Source: Dermabacter hominis NBRC 106157
GTDB taxonomy: Bacteria; Actinomycetota; Actinomycetes; Actinomycetales; Dermabacteraceae
DNA: 64,000 bases
Direction of reading: 5' to 3'
NCBI RefSeq assembly: GCF_001570785.1
Contig: NZ_BCSI01000001.1
Coordinates: 538,709 to 602,708, forward strand
Shown: positions 27,568-36,248 of the stretch, one piece after another
Numbering within the stretch: position 1 is the first letter of the stretch
How the letters are laid out: every line of letters begins with the position of its first letter
The notes under the pieces: generated by a model
Seen by the model: only the letters and a program-made list of their open reading frames with translations
Database searches by the model: none
What the model was told of the DNA's origin: nothing
Program-made: the position numbers and the translations under genes

Positions 27568-28452
27568 GTGGACAGCTTTAATCTCGGTGCGGTGCTGATC
27601 GCCCTCCTCGTAGGCGTGTGGCTCCTGTATACCGTCCCCAAAACCGCTGACCGGCGGTACACCCTGGGGGAGGCAGAAAAGGTCGCTCAGCAGCGCCACT
27701 CCGAGAGCGCCAGGGACGTCACCGACGCCTGCCGCACCTACTCTTCTTTTTCACATGAGGTGACCGACATGCCCGAGAACCGCAGCCTTCTCCGCCCCGC
27801 GGATCCAACATCCCGCCCGCGTTTTGGTGTTGAGGAGCGCACGGATCTCGTGCACGACCGAGCGCCGCGTTCGGCCCTCAATACCGCACTCACCGTGCTT
27901 CTCGTTCTCCTCGTCGCCGCGACCCTCGTCAGCGTCGTCACGACATCGCTTTCGCTCACCAGCATTTGGCTTCCGCTAGGGGCGGTGGCCGCGCTCGGCC
28001 TGTACCTCGTCGCGTTGCGCACCACGCGTTCACTGCGCTCGAATCACGCTCGGGCCGAGGCTAACGAGACCGAAGAAGCATCCTTCGAGGAGAGCGACGC
28101 CGAGGGCGAAAAGGGCGCCGCTTCCGACGCCTGCCACGATGACATCGCGCAAACGTCGGCCGTTGAGACCGCGCGCACGAGCGAGATGAGCCCGGCCGAG
28201 CGCCACGAAGCCTTCTTGCGTCAGGTACTCGAGGCCCGTGAAGCCGGGGCGGGCAAGGCTCTCGCCGATGAGCGCTTCGCTTCGCGCGTGAGCTTCCGCT
28301 ACGGCGCGCTTTCGACCGGAAGCGCCCTCGAGGCCGCCGATGTCGAAGAGCGTGAGGCCGAGGCCGAACAGGGTGCCTACCACGCCTCTAACGCCCAGGT
28401 CATCGGGTCTGGGCTCACCGTCGACGACGTCATGCGCCGCCGCCGCGCCTAA
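27568..28452 (+). CDS. Conserved membrane protein of unknown function
   Basis: A 294-aa protein with an N-terminal helix (about residues 6-22, LGAVLIALLVGVWLLYTVPK). A polar stretch is followed by two helices near 107-150, and the long acidic C-terminal tail (Glu/Ala-rich) ends in DDVMRRRRA. Position after a RimJ-like gene and topology match the mycobacterial Rv0996-type membrane proteins. The GTG start at 27568 has TACGAT exactly 6 nt before it (leaderless pattern). Confidence 0.75.
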   Translation: MDSFNLGAVLIALLVGVWLLYTVPKTADRRYTLGEAEKVAQQRHSESARDVTDACRTYSSFSHEVTDMPENRSLLRPADPTSRPRFGVEERTDLVHDRAPRSALNTALTVLLVLLVAATLVSVVTTSLSLTSIWLPLGAVAALGLYLVALRTTRSLRSNHARAEANETEEASFEESDAEGEKGAASDACHDDIAQTSAVETARTSEMSPAERHEAFLRQVLEAREAGAGKALADERFASRVSFRYGALSTGSALEAADVEEREAEAEQGAYHASNAQVIGSGLTVDDVMRRRRA

Positions 28453-28472
28453 GGCTTGCGGGCCCGAGGATC

Positions 28473-29693
28473 GTGAGAGGGGATTCGGCGCGACCGAGCA
28501 TGGGCGACATCGCCCGTTATGAGCGTGCCCTGGCAGAAGCCGGCATAGCTCGACGCCCAGTGGTTGTCCTGGACCTCGAGCGTTTCGACGCCAATACCAG
28601 GGCGCTTGCAAAACGCGCAGGATCCACCCCCATTCGCGTCGCAACCAAGTCGTTGCGTGTGCCTTTCTTGATTGAGCGGGCCGAGCGCGCGTTCGGAGGC
28701 GGGCTCCTCGCCTTTAGCCTTGCCGAGGCCCTCGATCTCGTCGACCAGGGATTCAATGACGTTCTTGTCGCCTATCCCACCGCGGATCGCGAGGCGCTCG
28801 AGCGTCTCGTTGCGAGCGAGCGCGCTCTTGCGGCGGTCACACTCATGGTTGACTCGCTCGCCCACGCCGACCTGATCGAGGCTTCGCGCCGGTCCGCACG
28901 CGGGCCCTCTACTCCCGTGCGCGTATGCCTCGAACTCGATTGTGCCTACGCCCCGCTGCGCGGTGTCCATCTCGGGGCGCTGCGCTCACCGTTGTTCACG
29001 CCAGAACAGGTTGGCGAGTGCGCGCGCGCCCTCGCCTCCTATCCGGGTATCGCGCTCGTCGGGGTCATGGGCTACGAGTCACAAATCGCGGGAACACCCA
29101 ACCGGGGGATCTCCCCGATTCGGCTGCTCACGCGCGGAATGCAGGCGCTTAGCGCGCGAGAGGTGGCGGCGCGCCGCAGCGAGGCCGTCAAGCGCGTACG
29201 TGAGGTGAGCGATCTCGAATTCGTGAATGGTGGGGGCACCGGAAGCATCGAATCGACGTGTTCCGACCCAAGCGTGACGGAGGTAGCTGCGGGCTCGGGC
29301 CTGATCGGGCCGGCCAGCTTCGATCACTTCGTAGGGTTTCGCCCCGAACCGGCGCTTGTCGTCGGGTTCCCGGTCGTGCGGCGCCCTGCGCGTAACGTCG
29401 CGACGGTCCTTGGTGGCGGCTGGGTCGCGAGTGGTCCTCCCGGAATCGATAGGTTGCCACGCGTCGTCCATCCTCGCTCACTCGGCTATGTGGGGCTCGA
29501 AGGCGCGGGCGAGGTCCAGACTCCGCTGCGGGGGAGTGCGGCCGAGCGTTTGCGGGTGGGAGACACCGTCTGGGTGCGGCATGCGAAGGCCGGCGAGGTT
29601 GCGGAGCATGTCGACACCTATGCCGTCGTGAGCGAGGATAGCGTCGTGGATATCGTCCCCACTTATCGTGGAAGCGGACGCGCGTATATTTAG
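28473..29693 (+). CDS. PLP-dependent amino acid deaminase/aldolase (alanine racemase-type N-terminal fold)
   Basis: A 406-aa fold-type III PLP enzyme related to D-threonine aldolase and D-serine dehydratase. The barrel domain carries the PLP lysine in RVATKSLRVP (Lys59 counted from the GTG at 28473) and the later EFVNGGGTGSIESTCSDPSV. The real substrate is unknown. The GTG at 28473 or the ATG at 28500 could be the start; neither ribosome site is strong. It is followed 29 nt later by a lactone oxidase gene, a pairing also recalled from mycobacteria (Rv1769 and Rv1771). Confidence 0.8.
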   Translation: MRGDSARPSMGDIARYERALAEAGIARRPVVVLDLERFDANTRALAKRAGSTPIRVATKSLRVPFLIERAERAFGGGLLAFSLAEALDLVDQGFNDVLVAYPTADREALERLVASERALAAVTLMVDSLAHADLIEASRRSARGPSTPVRVCLELDCAYAPLRGVHLGALRSPLFTPEQVGECARALASYPGIALVGVMGYESQIAGTPNRGISPIRLLTRGMQALSAREVAARRSEAVKRVREVSDLEFVNGGGTGSIESTCSDPSVTEVAAGSGLIGPASFDHFVGFRPEPALVVGFPVVRRPARNVATVLGGGWVASGPPGIDRLPRVVHPRSLGYVGLEGAGEVQTPLRGSAAERLRVGDTVWVRHAKAGEVAEHVDTYAVVSEDSVVDIVPTYRGSGRAYI

Positions 29694-29722
29694 GCTTCTG
29701 ATCGTGAGGGGAAGGCTGGGGC

Positions 29723-31051
29723 ATGGCAAAGGTCGCTTTGGGCTCGGCGCGTGAGATTCGCGCGAACTGGTCGAAGAACGTTGAGTTTGCGCCTACTCAG
29801 GTTGTGCATCCGCGTAGTGAGCGGGAGATCGTGCACCACATCGCGCGCGCAACCGCCCACGGAATCGGCATTCGAGCGATAGGGGCGGGGCACTCGTTTT
29901 CTGCAATCGCGAAGCCTGAGGGGGCCCTGCTCACCCTGGATCACTATCGCGGTCTCGTGCACCTCGATAGCGACACCGGGGAGGTGACGCTCCGCGCCGG
30001 TACGCGGCTGTGGGAGATTGGGCCCATGCTCGCCCGGCACGACCGTGCGCTCGAGGTGATGGGGGATGTCGACCGCCAGTCGATTGCAGGCGCGATCAGC
30101 ACTGGTACCCACGGGACGGGTGGGCGCTTTACGGGGGTCTCAGGGCTCGTGACGGGCCTCAAGATCATGCTCGCCAATGGCGATTGCGTGTGGGCAGATC
30201 GCGAACACAATGTGAAGCTCTTTGAGGCCGCTCGACTCGGCCTCGGCGCGCTCGGCATCATCGTCGAGGTCAAGCTCCGCACGATCCCGCTGTACAAGCT
30301 CCATCGCCGCGAGTATTCGGCGCCGCTTGACGAGACCGTAGCAACCTTCCTCGAGACGAGCATGGTGCAAGACCATCAGGAGTTCTTCTTCGTTCCCGGG
30401 GGAGAGCGCGCAATTGTGCGCGAACTGAATCACGTTCCTGCCCAGTCGGCGAATCGTGGAATGGGCCGCGTGCGCACGTACCTTGACAGTGAAATTGTGG
30501 GCAACGGTGCGTTCGCTCTTGCCAACCGCCTCGTTCAGGCGGTGCCTTCGACAAAAGGTCCGCTCTCACGCGCGGTCTCGTCTCTCATGCCCGCTGCGGA
30601 AGCCGTCGGTCTTCCTCACCAGCTCTATGTGGCCTCTCGTCGGACTCGTTTTCGCGAATGCGAGTTAGCGGTTCCCGCGAGCCGCTTCGGGGAGGTCTTT
30701 GAAGCGCTGACACGGGCGCTCGAGGGGAAAACGCGCTCGCTCATTTTCCCGCTTGAGGTTCGCCGCGCCGCTGCCGACGATGTGTGGCTTTCGACCGCTC
30801 ATGGCCGCGATACCGTGTATATCGCGGCCCATAACCCCTTGCACGCTCCGAGCGACGACTACCTGCATCTCGTGCACGATACGCTCGTCGAGTTCGAGGG
30901 GCGCCCGCACTGGGGAAAAATGCATTGGCTTCGGGAAGCAGAACTGCGCGAGCTGTACCCGAACTTTGAACAGTTCGTTTCCGTGAGGAACGAACTGGAT
31001 CCCGATAGACTTTTCTCCACCCCTTATCTCGATTCCCTTCTTGGAGGATGA
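29723..31051 (+). CDS. D-arabinono/L-gulono-1,4-lactone oxidase-type FAD enzyme
   Basis: A 442-aa VAO-family flavoprotein. The N-terminal FAD domain contains RAIGAGHSFSAIA; His57 of GAGHS is the usual site of covalent FAD attachment in this family. TGTHGTGGRFTG follows, and the ALO C-terminus ends in HWGKMHWL. Predicted to oxidise an aldonolactone at C2, making an ascorbate-like product, but the substrate here is unknown. AGGGGAAGG precedes the ATG. It lies between the PLP enzyme and modABC. Confidence 0.88.
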   Translation: MAKVALGSAREIRANWSKNVEFAPTQVVHPRSEREIVHHIARATAHGIGIRAIGAGHSFSAIAKPEGALLTLDHYRGLVHLDSDTGEVTLRAGTRLWEIGPMLARHDRALEVMGDVDRQSIAGAISTGTHGTGGRFTGVSGLVTGLKIMLANGDCVWADREHNVKLFEAARLGLGALGIIVEVKLRTIPLYKLHRREYSAPLDETVATFLETSMVQDHQEFFFVPGGERAIVRELNHVPAQSANRGMGRVRTYLDSEIVGNGAFALANRLVQAVPSTKGPLSRAVSSLMPAAEAVGLPHQLYVASRRTRFRECELAVPASRFGEVFEALTRALEGKTRSLIFPLEVRRAAADDVWLSTAHGRDTVYIAAHNPLHAPSDDYLHLVHDTLVEFEGRPHWGKMHWLREAELRELYPNFEQFVSVRNELDPDRLFSTPYLDSLLGG

Positions 31052-31055
31052 CACG

Positions 31056-31853
31056 ATGAAGCGCCTCGTAGGCTTGGCAGCAGCAGTGACGCTGGTTGCC
31101 GCATCGCTCGCGGGATGTAGCGGCGGTAGTGTCACTGAGGGGGCCGACGCCTCCCAGGACCGCACTACGGTCACTGTTTTTGCCGCGGCTTCCCTCAAGA
31201 GCACTTTCGAGAGGCTTGAAAAGGATTTTGAGAAGGAACATCCAAACGTCGATATCGTCTTGACGTTTGCCGGATCTCAAGACCTCGTGACCCAGATGGA
31301 TGCCGGCGCACCTGCGGATGTCTTCGCCTCCGCCTCGCACACGTGGATGCAGAAGGCCAAGGACAAGAAACTCGTGACGGCTTTTCCTGAAATTTTTGCA
31401 CGAAACTCGCTTGAGCTCGCCGTTGCCGAGGGAAATCCGAAACGCATTGAGGGCCTCGACGACCTTGCTGCACGTCCCGAGCTTGTCACGGTGCGGTGTG
31501 CAAGCGCCGTGCCGTGTGGAGAGCTCACGGATCGTCTTCTCAAGAACGCGGGAGTCGACGCTATCGAGTTCGATACCGAGCAGAACTCTGTGACGGACAC
31601 ACTCGGTTTAGTGGTCGCCGGGGAGGCCGATGCCGCGATCGTGTACGAGACCGACGTTGCCAGCGCCGAGGACACCGTTGACGGGGTCGAGCTCGCGGGT
31701 GCGGAGCGGCTCGCCAACACCTACGAAATCGCGGTCACGAAAGAAGCCGAAACGGCGAATCACAGCGAGGCTGCCCAGCAATTCGTCGACCTCGTTTTGA
31801 GCCACGAAGGCCAGATGGTTTTTGAGGATGCCGGTTTCGCCCCGGTGAAGTGA
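31056..31853 (+). CDS. modA: Molybdate ABC transporter substrate-binding lipoprotein
   Basis: Captures molybdate (or tungstate) outside the membrane and delivers it to ModB. A lipoprotein signal with lipobox LAGC (Cys24 or so) precedes the mature domain, which starts TVTVFAAASLKSTFERLEKD, the ModA signature. The ATG at 31056 (265 aa) is chosen because GGAGG is 9 nt upstream. Its stop overlaps the modB start (GTGA). Confidence 0.93.
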   Translation: MKRLVGLAAAVTLVAASLAGCSGGSVTEGADASQDRTTVTVFAAASLKSTFERLEKDFEKEHPNVDIVLTFAGSQDLVTQMDAGAPADVFASASHTWMQKAKDKKLVTAFPEIFARNSLELAVAEGNPKRIEGLDDLAARPELVTVRCASAVPCGELTDRLLKNAGVDAIEFDTEQNSVTDTLGLVVAGEADAAIVYETDVASAEDTVDGVELAGAERLANTYEIAVTKEAETANHSEAAQQFVDLVLSHEGQMVFEDAGFAPVK

Positions 31854-32665
31854 ATCCCGTGAACCGTAATGGTGGAACGCGGTTTCCGGCAACCGTCGGA
31901 CTCCTCGCACTCGTGGCGGGCCTGAGCATCCTGTTCCCGCTCCTGTCCCTCGTACGAGGAACGCAATGGGCGAGCCTCCCGGCGCTCGCGAGCGCTTCGG
32001 AGAACGTGACCGCGGCCCTGCTGTCGGTGACGACGGCAAGCCTCGCGTGCGCGATCTCGACCACTCTTGGTTTCGCCCTGGCTCTTGTGCTGGCGCGCGC
32101 GAGAGGGATCCTGTCGTCGGTACTGCGTGCCTTCGTGCTCGTCCCACTCGTGCTCCCTCCCGTCGTTTCGGGGATTGCGCTCGTCCTTGCCTACGGGCGT
32201 AATAGCCTCCTCGCACCGCTCATGGAGGCAGTGGGAGTGCGGATCGTGTTCAGTACGATCGCGGTCGTGCTCGCGCAGGTATTCGTGTCCCTTCCCTTCG
32301 TGGTGCTCACTCTGGAGAGCGCTTTTCGCGCGCGCGGATTCGCCGAAGAACGAGCGGCAGCGTCACTCGGGGCGCGCCCACGACGGGTTCTCACGACCGT
32401 GACCCTCCCGCGGTTTGCTCCGTCCATCCTTCTCGCTGCGACGCTTGCCTTCGCGCGGTCCCTCGGGGAGTTCGGGGCGACCCTGACGTTCGCGGGCTCG
32501 CTTGCGGGAACCACACGGACCCTGCCTCTTCAGATTTACCTCGCGCGTGAGTCCGACCTCGCGCATGCCGTGGGGCTGTCGGTGTTGCTCGCCGCTTTCT
32601 CTCTGCTCACGGTGTCGCTTGTGTACGCGCGAGGGCCTCTCACGACCGAGGGGGGCCAGCAGTGA
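31850..32665 (+). CDS. modB: Molybdate ABC transporter permease
   Basis: A 271-aa inner-membrane permease with about six helices. The EAA-type coupling loop reads AAASLGARPRRVLTTVTLPR, and LGEFGATLTFAGSLAGTTRT is the hallmark ModB/CysT C-terminal motif. The GTG start lies within the modA stop, and its own stop overlaps modC by GTGA, so the three are one coupled operon. Confidence 0.94.
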   Translation: MNPVNRNGGTRFPATVGLLALVAGLSILFPLLSLVRGTQWASLPALASASENVTAALLSVTTASLACAISTTLGFALALVLARARGILSSVLRAFVLVPLVLPPVVSGIALVLAYGRNSLLAPLMEAVGVRIVFSTIAVVLAQVFVSLPFVVLTLESAFRARGFAEERAAASLGARPRRVLTTVTLPRFAPSILLAATLAFARSLGEFGATLTFAGSLAGTTRTLPLQIYLARESDLAHAVGLSVLLAAFSLLTVSLVYARGPLTTEGGQQ

Positions 32666-33681
32666 CTCTTCTGATCGACGTTTCGTGCCCGGAACGGGGA
32701 GTTGAAGCTTCCCTCGAGGTGGCGCGTGGCGAACACATCGCCCTCGTGGGGCCGAACGGTGCTGGAAAATCGACCATTCTCGAGGCAACCGCGGGCCTGC
32801 TCTCCGGCGACAGGAAAGCTCGCGCCCGCATCCAGGTGGACGGCGAGGATATTTCGCGCGTTCCCGTGCACCGTCGTGGCTTTGCCTCCCTCTCGCAATC
32901 CGCGCACCTCTTTGGGCACATGAGCGTTCTCGACAACATCGCCTACGGTCTTGTGAGCGGCGGCGTGAAAAAGCGTGAAGCGCGCGAGCGGGCGCGCGAG
33001 CTCGCCGCCGAAGTGGGGCTCGCAGGGTACGAACTCAGGCGCCCCTCAACGCTTTCGGGCGGCCAGGCACAAAGGTGTGCGCTTGCTCGCGCACTTGCGG
33101 TGGATCCCCGTGTTTTGCTTTTGGACGAACCTATGGCGGCGCTCGACGTCCGCGCCGCACGCGAGATACGCGGCCTTATCGCGAAGCTCACGCGCACGCG
33201 CACGCTCGTGTTTGCCACTCACGACGTTCTCGACATTCTCGCGTGGGCAGACCGCGTGTGTGCGCTCGAGGGCGGGCGCGTGGTCGAAACACGTAGCCGA
33301 GACGATGCGCTTGCCTCCCCGCACACGTCATTTCTCGCGGAGCTCGCGGGCCTTCAATGGGTCGAGGGGCAAATGCGCGAGCGCGGCGTTTTCGTGACCC
33401 GCGGCGGGATCGTCTTGAACGCAACCGGCGAATGCAGCGTGGGGCCGGCGCGTGCCCTCGTCGATCCTCACCTCCTTAGTCTCCGCGTTTCCGACGGTGC
33501 TCCGGAAGCGGGCGCGGGGAGGATCCGCGGCCTGTCCCGCATCGGGACTTTGCCCGTCGCGTTCCTCGAAGACGTCCCCGTTGAGATCCACGGGCATGAC
33601 GCTGCGCGCGGGTCAATCGTGGAGGGGCGCGCGGGCAGCTGCGTGCAAATGGCGCCCGTCAGGGCCGAGTCGCTGACGTAA
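32662..33681 (+). CDS. modC: Molybdate ABC transporter ATP-binding protein
   Basis: A 339-aa ATPase for molybdate import. It has Walker A GPNGAGKST (~33-41), signature LSGGQAQRCALARAL, Walker B VLLLDEPMAALD and the switch His in ATHDV. The C-terminal ~100 residues form a TOBE/Mop-like regulatory region. Moco-synthesis genes usually nearby in relatives (moeA) are not in this window. Confidence 0.93.
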   Translation: MTLLIDVSCPERGVEASLEVARGEHIALVGPNGAGKSTILEATAGLLSGDRKARARIQVDGEDISRVPVHRRGFASLSQSAHLFGHMSVLDNIAYGLVSGGVKKREARERARELAAEVGLAGYELRRPSTLSGGQAQRCALARALAVDPRVLLLDEPMAALDVRAAREIRGLIAKLTRTRTLVFATHDVLDILAWADRVCALEGGRVVETRSRDDALASPHTSFLAELAGLQWVEGQMRERGVFVTRGGIVLNATGECSVGPARALVDPHLLSLRVSDGAPEAGAGRIRGLSRIGTLPVAFLEDVPVEIHGHDAARGSIVEGRAGSCVQMAPVRAESLT

Positions 33682-33751
33682 GGCGGCCCCGGCTCGCCCC
33701 GTGCCAGGTGCATTTCCAGATAAAGGGTTGGGCACGTGATGGAATAGAGGC

Positions 33752-34654
33752 GTGACTGAGAAACCTTCGGCCCCTGGCCTGCACGTGAACGAGTACGCGC
33801 AGCTGACCGCGATCGCGCGCGAAGCGGCCGGCGTTGCCGCTCGCTACCTCGCGGACGTCGGCGCCGGACTGGTAGAGCGCGAGTACAAGGCAAACGCTCA
33901 TGACATCGTGACGATTCACGACCGCGCGTGCGAAGACCGCATTCGCGAGGTGCTCCTCGCGAAGTGCCCGGATGCCCGAATCGTGGGTGAAGAGGGCGGA
34001 ACCCGCGAGGGCACGAGTGCCGTCACGTTTTACGTTGACCCTATTGACGGCACCTCGAACTTTGCGACCGGCAATCCGCTGTACGCCATCTCGATTGGCG
34101 TGGCGGTCGAGGATGTGCTCGTAGGCGGTGTGGTGAATGCACCTGCCCTCGGCATGGAGTTTTGGGCCGATGACACTGCTGCCTATCTGGGAACGAAGCG
34201 ACTTGGTCCCAATCCCGAAAGAGCGCTTGCGGATGCACTTGTTCTTACAGGGTTCCCGGGACTTCGCGATCTTTGCGAGGATCGCGCATTCGCCGAACGC
34301 GAGAGGCTCGCCTTGCTCGAAAGCGCGGGGGCAGTGCGAAACCTTGGCTCGGCGGCGCTCGAACTGTGCTTCGTGGCCGCGGGGTGGGCGGATGCCACGA
34401 CCCTCACGAGCATTAATCCGTGGGATATCGCTGCTGGCTTCCATATCGTTGAGAAAGCTGGCGGGAGTATTCGCACGTGGACGTGCAGCCCGGGTGACGT
34501 CGACGGAGCGGAGGCGATCCCACCTCAGGAATGCCCGGCGTATGTTGCCTGTACGAGTGAGAAGCGCTACGAGGAGCTCGATTCCTTGCTTGAGCGCGTC
34601 CACGCTTCTCGATGTGAACGATCCCTACGTAATGAAGGAGCCCACCATGAGTGA
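33752..34654 (+). CDS. Inositol monophosphatase family protein
   Basis: A 300-aa Mg-dependent sugar-phosphate phosphatase. Metal-binding motifs are GEEGG (79-83), DPIDGTSNF (96-104) and NPWDIAAGF near the C-terminus. Members hydrolyse inositol-1-phosphate, fructose-1,6-bisphosphate or PAP; the substrate cannot be told here. It begins with GTG and has no clear ribosome site. The stop overlaps the DUF4870 start by 8 nt. Confidence 0.9.
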   Translation: MTEKPSAPGLHVNEYAQLTAIAREAAGVAARYLADVGAGLVEREYKANAHDIVTIHDRACEDRIREVLLAKCPDARIVGEEGGTREGTSAVTFYVDPIDGTSNFATGNPLYAISIGVAVEDVLVGGVVNAPALGMEFWADDTAAYLGTKRLGPNPERALADALVLTGFPGLRDLCEDRAFAERERLALLESAGAVRNLGSAALELCFVAAGWADATTLTSINPWDIAAGFHIVEKAGGSIRTWTCSPGDVDGAEAIPPQECPAYVACTSEKRYEELDSLLERVHASRCERSLRNEGAHHE

Positions 34655-35126
34655 CCAACCCTCGAATCCATACGGCTTTAGCAATCCCACGTCCGGCAGC
34701 CAGGGCACCGGCGCACCTGGCTTTAGCGGCCCCGGTGGCGTGACGAGCGATGAGCGCACCTGGGCCATTCTCGCGCACCTCAGTACGCTCATTGCGACTC
34801 TGGTCTCGGCCGGCTGGCTCGGGTGGGTCGGGCCGCTCGTGATCTACCTGATCTATCGTGACAAGAGCCCCTTCGTCCGCAACGCTTCCGCGGGCGCACT
34901 GAACTTCGCGATCAACCTTTTCGTGTACAGCCTCATCGCGTGGGGCTTCTTCTTCCTGGGGACCTTCCTCTCGTTCCTTCTCGTCCCGCTCGTCTTCATC
35001 CTGATCGCTGCGATCATTGGCCTGGCGATTCTGGTAGCGACGATCGTGATACCGATTATTGCCGCGTTGAAGGCAAACAACGGCGAGGCATACACGTATC
35101 CCTTTACCGTTGCGCTCCTCAAGTGA
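34647..35126 (+). CDS. DUF4870 membrane protein
   Basis: A 159-aa protein. A Gly/Ser/Pro-rich, probably disordered N-terminus (~35 residues) precedes the DUF4870 domain (TSDERTWAILAHLSTLIATL, then LVIYLIYRDKSPFVRNASAG). Three to four transmembrane helices follow. The ATG at 34647 has GAAGGAG at 34634-34640. Function unknown. It overlaps both neighbours and is probably cotranscribed. Confidence 0.88.
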   Translation: MSDQPSNPYGFSNPTSGSQGTGAPGFSGPGGVTSDERTWAILAHLSTLIATLVSAGWLGWVGPLVIYLIYRDKSPFVRNASAGALNFAINLFVYSLIAWGFFFLGTFLSFLLVPLVFILIAAIIGLAILVATIVIPIIAALKANNGEAYTYPFTVALLK

Positions 35127-35731
35127 AGTCCGCGGAACGCGCGCGGCTTCCTGCGGGCGGCGCGCTTCGCGTGGGGTTCATTCCCGGGGTTGAGCCCGAC
35201 GTCTTCGCGCGGCGCTGGCACACCGATCCCACGCGACCAGAATTGCAGCTGGTCCCGCTCGATGACCGCGCCCCCGAGGAAGCGCTCGCATGCGGGGCTG
35301 TCGACATGGTATTCGCACGGCTACCGTGGAACAGCGCCCCGCGCCCGGCAGGGCCCATTCTCGAGCGCGAGGATATTCATGCAGTACCGCTCTGGGAAGA
35401 ACGGCCCGTCGCGGTAATCGCGAAAGACAATCCGCTGAGCCTCAGCGAGGAACTCACCGAGAGCGACCTTGAAGGTGAACATCAGTTCAGCCTCGAAGAA
35501 TGCGGCGGGCCTAAAGGTGCGGTCGCGACCGTCGCCGCAGGCAATGGCTATGCCGTCATGCCCATGTCCCTTGCTCGGTTGCATGCCCGCAAGGACGTCA
35601 CCCACAGGCCCCTCGCCGAGCGTGAGGGAACCAGAATCGTGCTCGCGTGGCCAAAAAGCGCCGACGATGACGTGCGCCAGGAGTTTCAGGGCGTGGTACG
35701 GGGTCGCACCGCCCGTAGCTCGCGTCGATAG
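35123..35731 (+). CDS. LysR-type substrate-binding domain protein lacking a DNA-binding domain
   Basis: A 202-aa protein whose sequence (LRVGFIPGVEPDVFARRWHT, then LACGAVDMVFARLPW and EERPVAVIAKDNPLS) is that of the effector domain of LysR regulators. There is no N-terminal winged helix-turn-helix. The GTG at 35123 overlaps the DUF4870 stop. Reading frames upstream in phase do not encode an HTH, so this is not a simple start error. It may be a ligand-binding accessory protein or a degraded regulator. Confidence 0.75.
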   Translation: MKSAERARLPAGGALRVGFIPGVEPDVFARRWHTDPTRPELQLVPLDDRAPEEALACGAVDMVFARLPWNSAPRPAGPILEREDIHAVPLWEERPVAVIAKDNPLSLSEELTESDLEGEHQFSLEECGGPKGAVATVAAGNGYAVMPMSLARLHARKDVTHRPLAEREGTRIVLAWPKSADDDVRQEFQGVVRGRTARSSRR

Positions 35732-35734
35732 GAT
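35729..35734 (+). promoter_or_regulatory. -10 element of luxS
   Basis: TAGGAT lies 36 nt upstream of the luxS ATG, with a normal leader and AAAGGAAG ribosome site between them. It shows the same -10 hexamer as the leaderless genes, used here with a leader. Confidence 0.45.
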
Positions 35735-35770
35735 GGCACGTAAGACTTCGACCTCCGAAAGGAAGACGCG

Positions 35771-36238
35771 ATGAACGAGCGTATGAACGTTGAAAGCTTT
35801 AATCTTGACCACCGTACCGTCGCGGCACCGTACATCCGGGTCGCTGATCGCAAAGACCTCGGCGGCGTCACGTTGACGAAATTCGATATTCGTTTCACCC
35901 AGCCGAATGTTGACGCCCTCGAAACTGAGACTGTCCATTCGCTCGAGCACATGATGGCGGAGTTCTCTCGAAACCACAGCGACGACATCCTCGATATTTC
36001 GCCCATGGGCTGCCGCACCGGCTTCTACTTGCTCATGCGCGGCGAGCACACGCCCGAAGAGGTGGCACCACTCGTCGAGGCCACGCTCAACGACCTGCTA
36101 GAGGCACAAGCCGTTCCCGCGGCGAACGAGATCCAGTGCGGATGGGGCGCCCACCATAGCCTCGAGGGCGCGAAGAGCGCGGCACAGAGCTTCCTCGAGA
36201 AGAAGAGCGAGTGGCTCCAGGTCGAGGCGGCAGCCTAA
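35771..36238 (+). CDS. luxS: S-ribosylhomocysteine lyase (LuxS)
   Basis: Cleaves S-ribosylhomocysteine to homocysteine and DPD, the precursor of autoinducer AI-2. The 155-aa protein shows zinc ligands His56, His60 (HSLEH) and Cys123 (EIQCGWGAHH), with Glu59 and Cys81 (SPMGCRTGFY) as catalytic residues. AAAGGAAG precedes the ATG at 35771. The partner nucleosidase gene is not in the window. It converges on pmt with a 10-nt gap. Confidence 0.96.
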   Translation: MNERMNVESFNLDHRTVAAPYIRVADRKDLGGVTLTKFDIRFTQPNVDALETETVHSLEHMMAEFSRNHSDDILDISPMGCRTGFYLLMRGEHTPEEVAPLVEATLNDLLEAQAVPAANEIQCGWGAHHSLEGAKSAAQSFLEKKSEWLQVEAAA

Positions 36239-36248
36239 AGAACCCGGG

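Noticed and set aside
31000..31056. Molybdenum-cofactor riboswitch upstream of modA
   Set aside because: The gap to the preceding gene is only a few bases, too short for a riboswitch.
36239..36248. Terminator between the convergent luxS and pmt genes
   Set aside because: The 10-nt gap holds only a CCCGGG core with no adequate stem or T-tract.
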